Positions 1 to 8,882 of a stretch of 64,000 nucleotides of DNA are shown here, piece by piece. The notes beneath the pieces were generated by a model that had not been told where the DNA came from, ran no database searches, and saw nothing but the letters and a program-made list of their open reading frames with translations. The number at the start of each line of letters is the position of its first letter. The stretch's first letter is position 1. A program made the position numbers and the translations under genes. Source of the DNA: Lachnospiraceae bacterium (GTDB lineage Bacteria > Bacillota > Clostridia > Lachnospirales > Lachnospiraceae); NCBI GenBank assembly GCA_017527205.1, contig JAFXQK010000036.1, positions 1 through 64,000 on the forward strand, in the 5' to 3' direction.

Positions 1-140
1 AAGGAAACCAAGCGACTCGCGAAGCGAGGCATTTGGTTTCACCCGAGCGTACACGAAATAAAAGCGTAAGTAGCGAAGCGACGACATCTGCGAAGCAGAT
101 GGCTTTTATGAGTGATCAAGGAAGGAAACCAAGCGACTCG
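1..140 (+). repeat. Family 1 two-hairpin repeat, one full unit plus a truncated second
   Basis: Hairpin 1 has outer arms AAACCAA (5-11) and TTGGTTT (33-39) around an inner CTCGC-GAA-GCGAG stem. A linker, CACCCGAGCGTACACGAAAT, follows. Hairpin 2 has arms AAAAGC and GCTTTT enclosing GCGAAGC-type mini-hairpins, and the unit closes with ATGAGTGA. A second unit starts near 118 and breaks off at about 140, immediately before the ribosome binding site of the helicase gene. Related copies lie near 38.6, 43.8 and 49.85 kb. The window edge cuts the left end. No coding capacity is evident. Confidence 0.85.
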
Positions 141-159
141 CATGGAAAGGAGGTACCCC

Positions 160-2841
160 GTGGAAAATCAATTGCCTGCAAAAAAGGCTCCTGATAATGA
201 TCCGGCATATGTAGAAGCACCCATGGGGGAACTACGGGTTTCCGTAAGGCGCCTGGTGGAATTTTTGCTTCGCGAGGGCGACATTGACAATCGTCATCAG
301 GCAGGAGCGGAAAATGCCATGCAGGAGGGAAGCCGAATCCACCGCATGCTGCAAAAGCGCGCTGGCTCTGATTATCAGGCCGAGGTGTCGTTAAAGGCAG
401 TTTTCCCTGCGGATGGGTATCAGATCATCGTCGAGGGCAGGGCGGACGGCGTTTTGGACATGCCTGAGAAGTTGATGATCGATGAGATCAAGGGAACCTA
501 TCGGGATCTGAATCACCTAAAGCGCCCCATACCTGTTCACGTGGCACAGGCGAAGTGCTATGCCTATCTTTATTGCTTGCAAAAGCCGCGGGATCGCGTT
601 CAGGTTAGAATTACCTATTGTAATATCGAGACTGAGGACATTCGCTACTTCTATGAAGAATATGATTTCCCCGCCCTGGAAGCATGGTTTTTGGCGCTGT
701 TAAAGGAATATCAAAAGTGGTCTGATTTTATGTGGAAGTGGCGCGGCATCCGAAAGAGCTCCCTGGAGGCCGTGACGTTCCCATTCCCGTACCGAGATGG
801 TCAAAAGGATCTGGTTTCTTATGTCTATCAGACAATTTACCATAAAAAGAAGCTGTTTATCGAAGCGCCCACAGGAGTCGGAAAGACGATTTCGACCATT
901 TTTCCTGCCATGAAGGCCATGAGCCGGGACATGGGGGAACGAATCTTTTATCTGACGGCGAAAACCATTGCGCGAACGGTAGCAGATGATACGATTGAGC
1001 TTTTGCGAGGACAGGGGCTTCGATTTAAGAGCATTGTATTGACCGCGAAGGAGAAGATTTGTTTTCAAGAGAAGATGGAGTGCGTTCCGGAGCGTTGTTC
1101 CTATGCCAAGGGGCATTATGATCGAATCAATGCGGCCATTTATGACTTGATTACGCATGAGGATCGTTTTAGCAGGGAAATTTTGGAGGAGTATGCGGAA
1201 AAGCATCGGGTCTGTCCCTTTGAGATGGCACTGGACGTTAGTTTGTTTGCTGATGCTATTATTTGTGATTATAATTACCTGTTTGATCCACACGTATATC
1301 TAAAACGATTCTTTGAGAGTGGCGGTGGAGATTATCTATTTTTAATTGACGAGGCACATAACCTTTTGGATCGGGGACGCGAGATGTACTCTGCCCGGCT
1401 TGTCAAGGAGGATTTCCTGTCGTTGAAGCGTTCCGTCAAGGAGACGGTGATGATGGAGCTGGAGGGCGCAAAGGACAAGCAACGCCCTAAGGATCAGGAA
1501 CGGGAAGAGGGCCAGAAACAAGAGGAAGCGGAAAATGTTCAGTTGACGCTGGAAATGACTGGTCTTACGGCCGATGCGGCCATTATGGAGAAGCGCGGAA
1601 AGCAGAAAAGGAAGAGCAAGGCGAAAAGTATTTTCCTTCGAGAGGGTTATGCGGATAAAATAACGTATCATCTGGAAAAATGCAATAAAGAACTGCTGTT
1701 ATTTAAGAGAGAGTGCGAGACGGCAATGGTTGTCGATGAGATTGATGATTTTGTAAATTGTCTGCAAAGACTCTATGCCTGCATGTCGGATTATCTCTCA
1801 GAGCAGGAGGAGGAAGCAGTTGCCTGCCGAGAGGAGCTATTGGATTTCTTTTTTGAGGTCTCCCATTTCCTGGACATTTATGAGCGGGTGGATGAGCATT
1901 ACGTAAAGTATGTTCAGATGCAGGAGGATGGCTCCTTCTTAATCAAGCTTTTTTGCGTGAATCCCAAGGAAAACCTAAAGGAATGCATGCTGCGGGGACG
2001 AAGCTCCATTCTGTTTTCCGCGACGCTTCTTCCCATTCAATATTATAAGGAATTGTTAGGCGGGGAGAAGGACGATTATGAGGTTTATGCGAAATCTGTT
2101 TTTGATAATGAAAAACGAGCGTTATTTATCGCGAATGACGTGACGACAAAATTTACGCGCCGTTCTCCGGAAGAATTATATAATATCGCGTGTTATATAA
2201 ATGCTGTTATTCATAGCAGGACGGGTAATTATATGGTATTTTGCCCGTCGCATGCCTTTCTGCATTCCTTGTATGAAGTTTTTACGACACACTTCCAGAC
2301 GGATGACGTTGAATGCATATTACAAAAGGAAATCATGTCAGAGGAGGAAAAGGAGCTTTTCCTTGGGAGGTTCCGTGGAAATGAAAAGCTTGACCTGACC
2401 TCTCTGATTGACATGGAGATCGAAGTGGAGGAAGGGCAGAGGGAGACACTGGTTGGTTTTTGCGTGCTGGGAGGCGTCTTTAGTGAGGGCATTGACCTGC
2501 GGGAGGACAGCCTGATTGGCGCCGTGGTAGTCGGAACGGGTTTGCCGCAGGTGGGCTTTGAAAAGGAATTGTTAAAGAAATATTTTGACGAGAGAGGCGA
2601 AAATGGTTTTGACTATGCTTATCGCTTCCCGGGAATGAATAAGGTGCTGCAGGCGGCAGGACGAGTGATTCGCACACAGGAGGACATCGGGGTCATTGCC
2701 CTTTTGGACGAACGTTTTTTGCAACTGTCTTATCGCAAAACCTTCCCGAGGGAGTGGGAGCATTATGAGGTAGTAAACGTGGAACGCTTAGAAAATCGAT
2801 TGGAAAGATTCTGGGATTCTTGGGGGAAATATGGAAACTAA
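160..2841 (+). CDS. DNA helicase of the XPD/DinG type with an N-terminal nuclease-like domain
   Basis: An 893-aa superfamily 2 helicase, probably acting in DNA repair. Visible motifs are Walker A APTGVGKT (residues 236-243), a DEAH box (397-400), SILFSATLLP, and a C-terminal motif VI (QAAGRVIRT). Four cysteines (301, 308, 313, 352) between Walker A and the DEAH box fit the 4Fe-4S cluster of XPD/DinG helicases. The first ~150 residues resemble a PD-(D/E)XK nuclease fold, with RADGV, IDEIKG (Asp108, Glu109, Lys111) and HVAQAKCYAY in the order seen in Cas4/RecB-type nucleases. The GTG at 160 is chosen because AAAGGAGG lies 6 nt upstream; an in-frame GTG at 112 lies inside the repeat element. The helicase class is confident; nuclease activity is inference. 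Confidence 0.88.
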   Translation: MENQLPAKKAPDNDPAYVEAPMGELRVSVRRLVEFLLREGDIDNRHQAGAENAMQEGSRIHRMLQKRAGSDYQAEVSLKAVFPADGYQIIVEGRADGVLDMPEKLMIDEIKGTYRDLNHLKRPIPVHVAQAKCYAYLYCLQKPRDRVQVRITYCNIETEDIRYFYEEYDFPALEAWFLALLKEYQKWSDFMWKWRGIRKSSLEAVTFPFPYRDGQKDLVSYVYQTIYHKKKLFIEAPTGVGKTISTIFPAMKAMSRDMGERIFYLTAKTIARTVADDTIELLRGQGLRFKSIVLTAKEKICFQEKMECVPERCSYAKGHYDRINAAIYDLITHEDRFSREILEEYAEKHRVCPFEMALDVSLFADAIICDYNYLFDPHVYLKRFFESGGGDYLFLIDEAHNLLDRGREMYSARLVKEDFLSLKRSVKETVMMELEGAKDKQRPKDQEREEGQKQEEAENVQLTLEMTGLTADAAIMEKRGKQKRKSKAKSIFLREGYADKITYHLEKCNKELLLFKRECETAMVVDEIDDFVNCLQRLYACMSDYLSEQEEEAVACREELLDFFFEVSHFLDIYERVDEHYVKYVQMQEDGSFLIKLFCVNPKENLKECMLRGRSSILFSATLLPIQYYKELLGGEKDDYEVYAKSVFDNEKRALFIANDVTTKFTRRSPEELYNIACYINAVIHSRTGNYMVFCPSHAFLHSLYEVFTTHFQTDDVECILQKEIMSEEEKELFLGRFRGNEKLDLTSLIDMEIEVEEGQRETLVGFCVLGGVFSEGIDLREDSLIGAVVVGTGLPQVGFEKELLKKYFDERGENGFDYAYRFPGMNKVLQAAGRVIRTQEDIGVIALLDERFLQLSYRKTFPREWEHYEVVNVERLENRLERFWDSWGKYGN

Positions 2842-2891
2842 TGGTATTGCGCCTACGGGGATTCTATGCTAGAATAAGAGGAAATTGCAAA

Positions 2892-2989
2892 AATGACACT
2901 TTAAAAAATATGTGAATGACATATGTGTCATTGTGGATAACTCTGTGGAATCGGTGGATATAAAAGGAAATTCGCCAAAAAAGTGACAC
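2892..2989. promoter_or_regulatory. TGACAC inverted and direct repeats upstream of the ABC efflux genes
   Basis: AATGACAC (2892-2899) is inverted as GTGTCATT (2925-2932), and a third TGACAC occurs at 2984. They lie in the 250-bp gap before the ABC operon and could be operator half-sites or a weak hairpin. No regulator gene is adjacent, so the assignment is tentative. I saw no convincing -35/-10 pair here. Confidence 0.3.
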
Positions 2990-3093
2990 TCGGTTCATTT
3001 TTTGAATTGCAGGGAAATGGATTAGGCATTTTGAAATTTGGGGAAACGAACTGTTTTCACCATAAAGGAATAGCGTCAGTTACGGAGAGAAAT

Positions 3094-3966
3094 ATGAGCG
3101 TATTGGTTGACATTCGGGACGTCAGTAAAATCTATAATCCCGGAGAAAATGAAGTGAGGGCCTTAGATCATGTCACGGTCTCCATTGAAGAGGGAGAGTA
3201 CGTGGCGATCATTGGCCAGTCGGGCAGCGGTAAGTCGACCCTGATGAATATTTTGGGTTGCCTGGACGTGCCGACGGAGGGAACCTATTTTCTGCATGGA
3301 AATAACGTCATGGAATTGGATGATGACGAGCTTTCGGACATCCGAAATCAGGAAATCGGATTTATCTTTCAGGGCTTTAATTTGATTGCGAATCTGACGG
3401 CATTTGAAAACGTTGAGCTTCCGCTGATCTACCGAGGCGTTGGCAAGGGAAAGCGGACGCAACTGGCAGAGAGTGCTTTGGAGAAGGTGGGGCTGGGAAA
3501 TCGTATGGACCACAGGCCGTCAGAAATGTCCGGCGGACAGCAACAGCGAGTTGCCATCGCAAGGGCAATCGCACAGGCGCCTCCCGTCATTTTGGCGGAT
3601 GAGCCGACCGGAAATCTGGATTCCCATTCCACCTGGGAGATCATGGACATTCTCGAAGCCCTGCATAAGGATGGCAGAACCGTGATCGTGATCACACATA
3701 ATAATGAAATTGCAGCCCGCGCAAAGCGAGTCATTCAAATCAGGGACGGACGCATTGAGCATGATTCTAAATTCTCGGAGAGAACGATTGACCGTCAGGA
3801 GACAAATCAGGAAGATTTAGGTACTCTGCAGAAGCAACAGGAAGATATAGATGCCATGCAGGAGAGGCTGGAAGCAAGTTTGGGAGAGTTAGAGCTTCGG
3901 CAGGAACAATTGAAGGAAAGCATGCAAAATGTTTTGGCACCAAACGAACGGCAGGAGGAAGCATAA
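3094..3966 (+). CDS. ABC transporter ATP-binding protein (MacB/LolD type)
   Basis: A 290-aa ATPase that would power the permease encoded two genes downstream. It shows Walker [10 protein letters not shown] (residues 41-49), the Q-loop FQGFN, signature SGGQQQR (from residue 146), Walker [13 protein letters not shown] and the H-loop THNN. This order and spacing match the MacB/LolD/FtsE group. After the usual ~225-residue core it carries ~60 extra residues rich in Gln and Glu ([18 protein letters not shown]), a predicted coiled coil that may contact the adaptor. The start at 3094 follows GGAG; an upstream in-frame codon at 2983 lacks a ribosome site and family similarity. The stop is 1 nt before the adaptor gene, so they are co-translated. 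Confidence 0.92.
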   Translation: MSVLVDIRDVSKIYNPGENEVRALDHVTVSIEEGEYVAIIGQSGSGKSTLMNILGCLDVPTEGTYFLHGNNVMELDDDELSDIRNQEIGFIFQGFNLIANLTAFENVELPLIYRGVGKGKRTQLAESALEKVGLGNRMDHRPSEMSGGQQQRVAIARAIAQAPPVILADEPTGNLDSHSTWEIMDILEALHKDGRTVIVITHNNEIAARAKRVIQIRDGRIEHDSKFSERTIDRQETNQEDLGTLQKQQEDIDAMQERLEASLGELELRQEQLKESMQNVLAPNERQEEA

Positions 3967-3967
3967 G

Positions 3968-5446
3968 GTGAAGGCAAAGAGTAAAAGAAAGAAAAAAGGC
4001 AAAAAAATCATTTTGGTCATACTTCTCCTCGTATTGATCGTAGGAGGCATTGGAATATATAAAGCTTCAAAGCAACCGATTGACGTGACGCCAATCGTGC
4101 AGACGCAAAAGGCAACGCGCGGCGATTTACAGGAAGAGATCACCAATACAGGGAATGTCGCGGGGATCGAGACCGTTGCCATTTATGCACCTGCTGCCGG
4201 TACCATCCAGGAGGTATCCTTCCGCACGGGAGAGGAAATTCCTAAGGGAACGGTTTTGGCGACCTATGACCTCGATAAGATGGAGAAGGACCTTTATCAG
4301 GCGAAGCTTCAAAATGAAAAGGCGCAGATTTCTTACGATCATACCGTTAACAACAGTTCTAAGGGCAACGGGAAGGTCAAGGAGGCGGACACCAATCTCT
4401 CCGTATTAAAGCAGCAGATTGAGGATCACCAGAATTACTTAAAGAATCTCCAAAAGGAGCTTGTGAATTATCAAACCAAGGTCAGCAATGACCTTGTGCT
4501 TGCAAATTATAATTTGACGAAAAAACAAACGGAGCTGAAGACAAAGCTCGAGAATTTGACGCCAGGAACCAAGGAGTATGAGGATGCGGTCAAGGAGCTG
4601 GAAGGCATTGTGAATCAGCTAGAGCAGCTGACGCTTCAGCAGAGGTTGAACACGCAGTCGGACTACGAAAAGGATCTGGAAAAGAAAATTACGGAAGAGC
4701 AACAGACCATTGCGGACCTTCAAGAATATCAGGTAAAGATGCAGTCGCAGAAGACAACGGGAGAGGCGTCGGTTTTGGATGCGGATAATCGCAGACAATT
4801 AGAAATCGACAAGGAGCTGACCGACCTTTCCTACCAGACGCTTTTGGAGGAGGCTGAACTTGCCAAAAAGGGAATTGCTACGGAGGCACAGGGTGTCATC
4901 ACGAATCTGATGGTGAAGCCTGGCAGCCAGGTGGCAGCAGGCATGCAGATCGCGGAGCTAGAGCGTTCGGACGTGCTGAAGGTGAAGGCCAGTGCGACAA
5001 AATATGCCATGGAGCGGCTAAAGCTTGGTCAGAGGGTTGACGTCACCCTTGGCGACAAGGTCTTTGAGGGAAAGGTTACTCATATTGACAGAATTGCCGT
5101 TCTAAGTAACTTGAATGCTGCCTCCGTCGGCTTTGAGGTGGAGCTTTTGGAGAAGGATGACTCCGTCTATATTGGCATGGAAGCAAAGATGAAGATTTAT
5201 ACGAACAAGGCAGAGAACGCGCTGCTGCTTCCTTCCGAGGCCGTGAACGCAAATAAGGATGGAGATTTTGTTTATGTCGTACAAAACGGAGCCATCACGA
5301 AAAAGCCTGTCAAAGTAGGAATCATTAGCAATGGCCAGGCGGAAATTAAAGAGGGCATCACGGAGAATGACGAGGTCGTAGTGAAGTATAGCGGTTACTT
5401 GGAGGAAGGAACGATTGTTAATTCCACGCCAGCGCAGAGCCAGTAA
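3968..5446 (+). CDS. Membrane-fusion (HlyD/MacA-like) adaptor protein
   Basis: A 492-aa protein with a very basic N-terminus, one membrane anchor (about residues 12-31), a biotinyl-lipoyl-like half (IYAPAAGTIQEVSFRTGEEI), a long alpha-helical coiled-coil hairpin (about 100-290), the second lipoyl half (GVITNLMVKPGSQVAAGM) and a beta-barrel and membrane-proximal region (VFEGKVTHIDRIA). This is the architecture of periplasmic adaptor proteins, which in Gram-positive bacteria link MacB-type permeases to the envelope. The GTG start at 3968 is 9 nt after AGGAGG, which lies inside the end of the ATPase gene. The substrate cannot be read from the sequence; antimicrobial or peptide efflux is typical for the family. 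Confidence 0.88.
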   Translation: MKAKSKRKKKGKKIILVILLLVLIVGGIGIYKASKQPIDVTPIVQTQKATRGDLQEEITNTGNVAGIETVAIYAPAAGTIQEVSFRTGEEIPKGTVLATYDLDKMEKDLYQAKLQNEKAQISYDHTVNNSSKGNGKVKEADTNLSVLKQQIEDHQNYLKNLQKELVNYQTKVSNDLVLANYNLTKKQTELKTKLENLTPGTKEYEDAVKELEGIVNQLEQLTLQQRLNTQSDYEKDLEKKITEEQQTIADLQEYQVKMQSQKTTGEASVLDADNRRQLEIDKELTDLSYQTLLEEAELAKKGIATEAQGVITNLMVKPGSQVAAGMQIAELERSDVLKVKASATKYAMERLKLGQRVDVTLGDKVFEGKVTHIDRIAVLSNLNAASVGFEVELLEKDDSVYIGMEAKMKIYTNKAENALLLPSEAVNANKDGDFVYVVQNGAITKKPVKVGIISNGQAEIKEGITENDEVVVKYSGYLEEGTIVNSTPAQSQ

Positions 5447-5507
5447 GCATTTGGGCTGACAGTGAAATTACGTGTAGTTCGAAGCACGGAATAGGAAAAG
5501 AGAAATC

Positions 5508-6755
5508 ATGGCACAAATTTTAGAGTACTTAAAAATTGCCTTCATGAACATCAAAATGAATAAGGGCCGATCCTTCCTGACCATGCTTGGCATTATCATC
5601 GGCATTTCCTCCGTCATCCTGATCATTACCGTGGGTAACGGGGTTAAAAATACCGTGAACGTCGGCATGGATGATTTGGTGGGAAATCAGATTTTCTTTA
5701 ACGCAAGCAGGGAGACAGATCAAGGGGAATTACCAGAGCTCACCATGGCAGATTTCGAGGAGATCAAAAGGACCATTGATAATGTTGCCGAAATCTATGC
5801 CTATGGCACCTATTCCACCAACATCAGTAACCGCAGGGGAGATTTTAAGGCATACCTCAATTGCGGAACGCCCGGAATGGACTACGAATATAAGAAACGC
5901 CCCATCATTCGGGGAAGGTATTTTACGGACGGCGAGTACTATGCGGCTTCTAACGTGTGCGTGATTCATGAAGACTCTGCCAAGGCACTATTTGGAAATA
6001 TCGACGTCTTAGGCATGACGGTGGAGTTCAATTTCTACGGGATGCCAATAGAGCTGGAAATCATTGGCGTTCGTGAGGAAGAAAAGCTTACGGGAGTGCT
6101 CGCCTACGTGGCAAATATGATGGATTTTGAGGGCAGAGAGACCACGGTTTATTTGGAGCTGCCAGAGACGGTTTTGATGTCGCGCTTTGGAATAGAGCTG
6201 CCGGGATATAGCTATTTTACCGTTGTCAGTGCGACGGCTGAATCTCAGGAGCAGGTGGCGCAGGATGTCATGGATTACATGGAGGTCAAATATGACTGTA
6301 AGGGCAAGGGACTGATCAGCGTAGAACGCTTTGGCCAATACATGGATCAGATGAACGAGGTGCTCGATTATATTACCCTGTTTGTCGTTTTGGTTGCTGC
6401 GATTTCCTTGCTGGTAGGCGGTATTGGCGTCATGAACATCATGCTCGTGTCTGTCACGGAGCGAACGAGGGAGATTGGTATCCGCAAGGCGCTCGGCGCA
6501 AGGACCTCCTCCATCATGCTGCAATTCCTCGCGGAATCAGCCATCATCACGCTTCTTGGCGGTATCATTGGCATTATCCTTGGCGTGGGCGGCGCGTATT
6601 TGCTCTGTGGAATCATCAACATTCATGCGAAGATTAACTGGGGATCCGTGGTGGGTGCCACGATCTTTTCCACGGTAGTTGGCATCTTCTTTGGATTGTA
6701 TCCCGCGAAGAAAGCTGCAAAGCTCAGTCCCATTGAAGCACTGCGGCATGAATAA
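5508..6755 (+). CDS. ABC transporter permease, MacB/FtsX type
   Basis: A 415-aa permease. One transmembrane helix near residues 20-45 (FLTMLGIIIGISSVILIITVG) is followed by a ~240-residue extracytoplasmic MacB core domain and then three C-terminal helices of an FtsX domain, including the conserved GGIGVMNIMLVSVTERTREIG and a PAKKAAKLSPIEALRHE tail. This is the standard MacB layout. It closes a three-gene set (ATPase, adaptor, permease) transcribed together. The 61-nt gap to the adaptor contains no terminator. Function: mechanotransmission-type export or remodelling across the membrane. Confidence 0.93.
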   Translation: MAQILEYLKIAFMNIKMNKGRSFLTMLGIIIGISSVILIITVGNGVKNTVNVGMDDLVGNQIFFNASRETDQGELPELTMADFEEIKRTIDNVAEIYAYGTYSTNISNRRGDFKAYLNCGTPGMDYEYKKRPIIRGRYFTDGEYYAASNVCVIHEDSAKALFGNIDVLGMTVEFNFYGMPIELEIIGVREEEKLTGVLAYVANMMDFEGRETTVYLELPETVLMSRFGIELPGYSYFTVVSATAESQEQVAQDVMDYMEVKYDCKGKGLISVERFGQYMDQMNEVLDYITLFVVLVAAISLLVGGIGVMNIMLVSVTERTREIGIRKALGARTSSIMLQFLAESAIITLLGGIIGIILGVGGAYLLCGIINIHAKINWGSVVGATIFSTVVGIFFGLYPAKKAAKLSPIEALRHE

Positions 6756-6836
6756 CACTTTTTCAGTATGGTTTTCATTGCAGAAATGTGCAAAAAATGA
6801 TATGCTATACCTATGGACGGACAAGAGGCTTCGCCC

Positions 6837-7793
6837 ATGGGGGACAAAGAAGGCATGCAGATAAATGACGGAAGACATTTTGAAGTTTTGATCAATCCCA
6901 GCGCTTCCTCGGGCAGGGGAATGCGAGTCTGGAAAAAAGTAAAGAAGGAATTGGACGCGAGGGGCGTGCCTTATCGGAAGCATATTTTGAAGGCTCCGAG
7001 TGAGGCTACGCTCCTTGTGCGCGATTTGACGAAAAATCTTTTAAAGGATTGCCATCTTTTGGTGTTAGGCGGTGATGGAACGCTGAATGAAGTGCTGAAT
7101 GGAATTGAAGATTTTCAGCACACGGTTTTATCCTGCCTGCGAACGGGTTCCGGCAATGATTTCGCGGCGAACGTCGGCATTGATAAGAATTTGATGATAG
7201 CGCTGGATCAGCTCTTAAATCATCCCATGGAGGCAAGCCTGGATTATGGCGTGGTTCGTGCGGACGAGCATGAGCCGAGGAGGTTCCTCATCAGTTGTGG
7301 CATGGGGTATGACGCAGACATCTGTGAGGAGGTTTCTAAAAGCAGGCTGAAAAAGGTGATGAATCGCTTTGGCCTAGGGAAGCTCGTATATCTCATGATC
7401 GGTTTAAAACAGATTTTCACGAGAAGCTCTACGGATGCCGTTCTTTACCTGGACGGTAAAAAAGCGGTTCACGTACCGAAGCTGTTTTTCCTGGTGGGCA
7501 TGCAGCATCCCTGCGAGGGCGGCGGCGTGCCGTTTTGCCCGGATGCAAATTCAGGTGACGGAATGCTCGATTTTTGTCTGGCACGTGACATGTCGAAAGG
7601 AAAGGCGTTGTTAGGGGTGGCGCTGGTGTATTTCAAGAAGCATTTGCTTCTAAGAAACATTACCTGCGGACAGTGTAAGACCATGCGCCTTGTCTGTGAG
7701 AAGCCGCAATGGATTCATTTTGACGGGGAGACTCCTTATCAGGCGAAGGAAGTTCTGTGGGTCGGCCGGGGAAAGCTAAGATTTGAAAAATAA
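6837..7793 (+). CDS. Diacylglycerol/lipid kinase family protein
   Basis: About 318 aa, with the catalytic signature of the DAGK domain: INPSASSGRG for nucleotide binding, GGDGTLNEVLNG, and RTGSGNDFAANVG. A C-terminal beta domain contains CEGGGVPFCPDANSGDGMLD and IHFDGE, as in YegS/DgkB/BmrU lipid kinases. It would phosphorylate diacylglycerol or a related lipid at the membrane. The start is uncertain: in-frame ATGs at 6813, 6837 and 6855 are possible. I chose 6837 because AAGAGG precedes it by 8 nt. It follows the ABC permease by 80 nt with no visible terminator. Confidence 0.85.
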   Translation: MGDKEGMQINDGRHFEVLINPSASSGRGMRVWKKVKKELDARGVPYRKHILKAPSEATLLVRDLTKNLLKDCHLLVLGGDGTLNEVLNGIEDFQHTVLSCLRTGSGNDFAANVGIDKNLMIALDQLLNHPMEASLDYGVVRADEHEPRRFLISCGMGYDADICEEVSKSRLKKVMNRFGLGKLVYLMIGLKQIFTRSSTDAVLYLDGKKAVHVPKLFFLVGMQHPCEGGGVPFCPDANSGDGMLDFCLARDMSKGKALLGVALVYFKKHLLLRNITCGQCKTMRLVCEKPQWIHFDGETPYQAKEVLWVGRGKLRFEK

Positions 7794-7856
7794 AAATGCT
7801 AGTCGAGAAAAAAGAAGCAAATGATCGCAACGTAGATGAAGAAGGAGGAAAATTAC

Positions 7857-8846
7857 ATGGCAGAAGAAGTAAAGAAAGAAGAACCCCAAAAGGTTGAAAC
7901 CCCAAAAGTTGAAACGACAAGCACGAATGCCGTACTAAAGGCGGCAGACGAAAAAAAAGAGAAAAAAAGCAAGGCTACCTTTGTAAGATTGCTTGTGATG
8001 ATTGTTGTGTTTCTGGTGCTGGGTGGCGTGGGCATTGCCTCTGGAGTGTTTGCCCTGAGTGACTTAAGTGACGTTGTATTTGACTTCTCTGCCATCTGGA
8101 AGGTACTCATCATGATGGCCAGCGTCATCACCCTGGAGACCTTGATCGTCTTTTTGCTTGGTCTCCCGAAGCTGAAAAGCCACAGGGCGCGTTCCGTGAT
8201 TTCCGTGATCTCCAGCCTGATGAAATACATTGCAGCTATTGTTATTTTATGCTGGGGTCTTTCCATTCTTGGCGTCAACGTATCCACCATCGTTGCCAGC
8301 GTCGGGATCGTAGCCCTGATCGTTGGCTTTAGTGCGGAGAGCCTGATCGCAGACGTGGTCACGGGTGCGTTCATGATCTTTGAAAATCATTATAACGTGG
8401 GCGATATTATTGAAGTGGACGGGTTCCGTGGCACCGTGACGGATATTGGCATTCGTACGACCTGCATCACGGATCCTGCGCAGAACATCAAGATTGTCAA
8501 TAACTCTGCCATGAAGAATATCTTGAACAGGTCTGACAAGATGTCTCGCAGCATCAGCGACATTGGCATTCCTTATGGGACGGACCTGGAGAACCTCGAG
8601 GCGGCCATTCCGGCACTCATGCAGGAGATTTATGATAAGCACCGCGACATGATGAAGGATTTGCCAAAGTATCTTGGCGTGAATGAACTGGGAGACAGCG
8701 CCGTTGTCCTGCGCTTTATGGTGTATGTTGATGAAAGTGACATTTTTGCGGCGACAAGAGTGCTGAATCACGATCTGCTTCTTGGATTCCGAAAGCTCGG
8801 CGTAGAGGTGCCTTTCCCTCAGAGGGACGTTCATCTCTATCAATAA
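7857..8846 (+). CDS. MscS-family small-conductance mechanosensitive channel
   Basis: A 329-aa protein. A charged, Lys/Glu-rich cytoplasmic N-terminus (about residues 1-40) precedes four hydrophobic segments, with an MscS pore-helix and beta-domain signature (VGIVALIVGFSAESLIADVVTGAFMI, then NYNVGDIIEVDGFRGTVTDIGIRTT split by a short link). The C-terminal alpha/beta cage domain follows. It should release solutes on hypo-osmotic shock. AAGGAGG lies 8 nt upstream of the ATG at 7857; an in-frame ATG at 7836 would leave that site inside the gene. The family match is clear; conductance and gating are not inferable. Confidence 0.93.
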   Translation: MAEEVKKEEPQKVETPKVETTSTNAVLKAADEKKEKKSKATFVRLLVMIVVFLVLGGVGIASGVFALSDLSDVVFDFSAIWKVLIMMASVITLETLIVFLLGLPKLKSHRARSVISVISSLMKYIAAIVILCWGLSILGVNVSTIVASVGIVALIVGFSAESLIADVVTGAFMIFENHYNVGDIIEVDGFRGTVTDIGIRTTCITDPAQNIKIVNNSAMKNILNRSDKMSRSISDIGIPYGTDLENLEAAIPALMQEIYDKHRDMMKDLPKYLGVNELGDSAVVLRFMVYVDESDIFAATRVLNHDLLLGFRKLGVEVPFPQRDVHLYQ

Positions 8847-8882
8847 ACGCAGAGTGGATTGGAATGGAAACGGAGGCAGCTA

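Noticed and set aside
2932..2940. Perfect DnaA box (TGTGGATAA)
   Set aside because: A single 9-mer is expected about once in 130 kb on both strands by chance. There is no cluster, DnaA gene or AT-rich unwinding region nearby.
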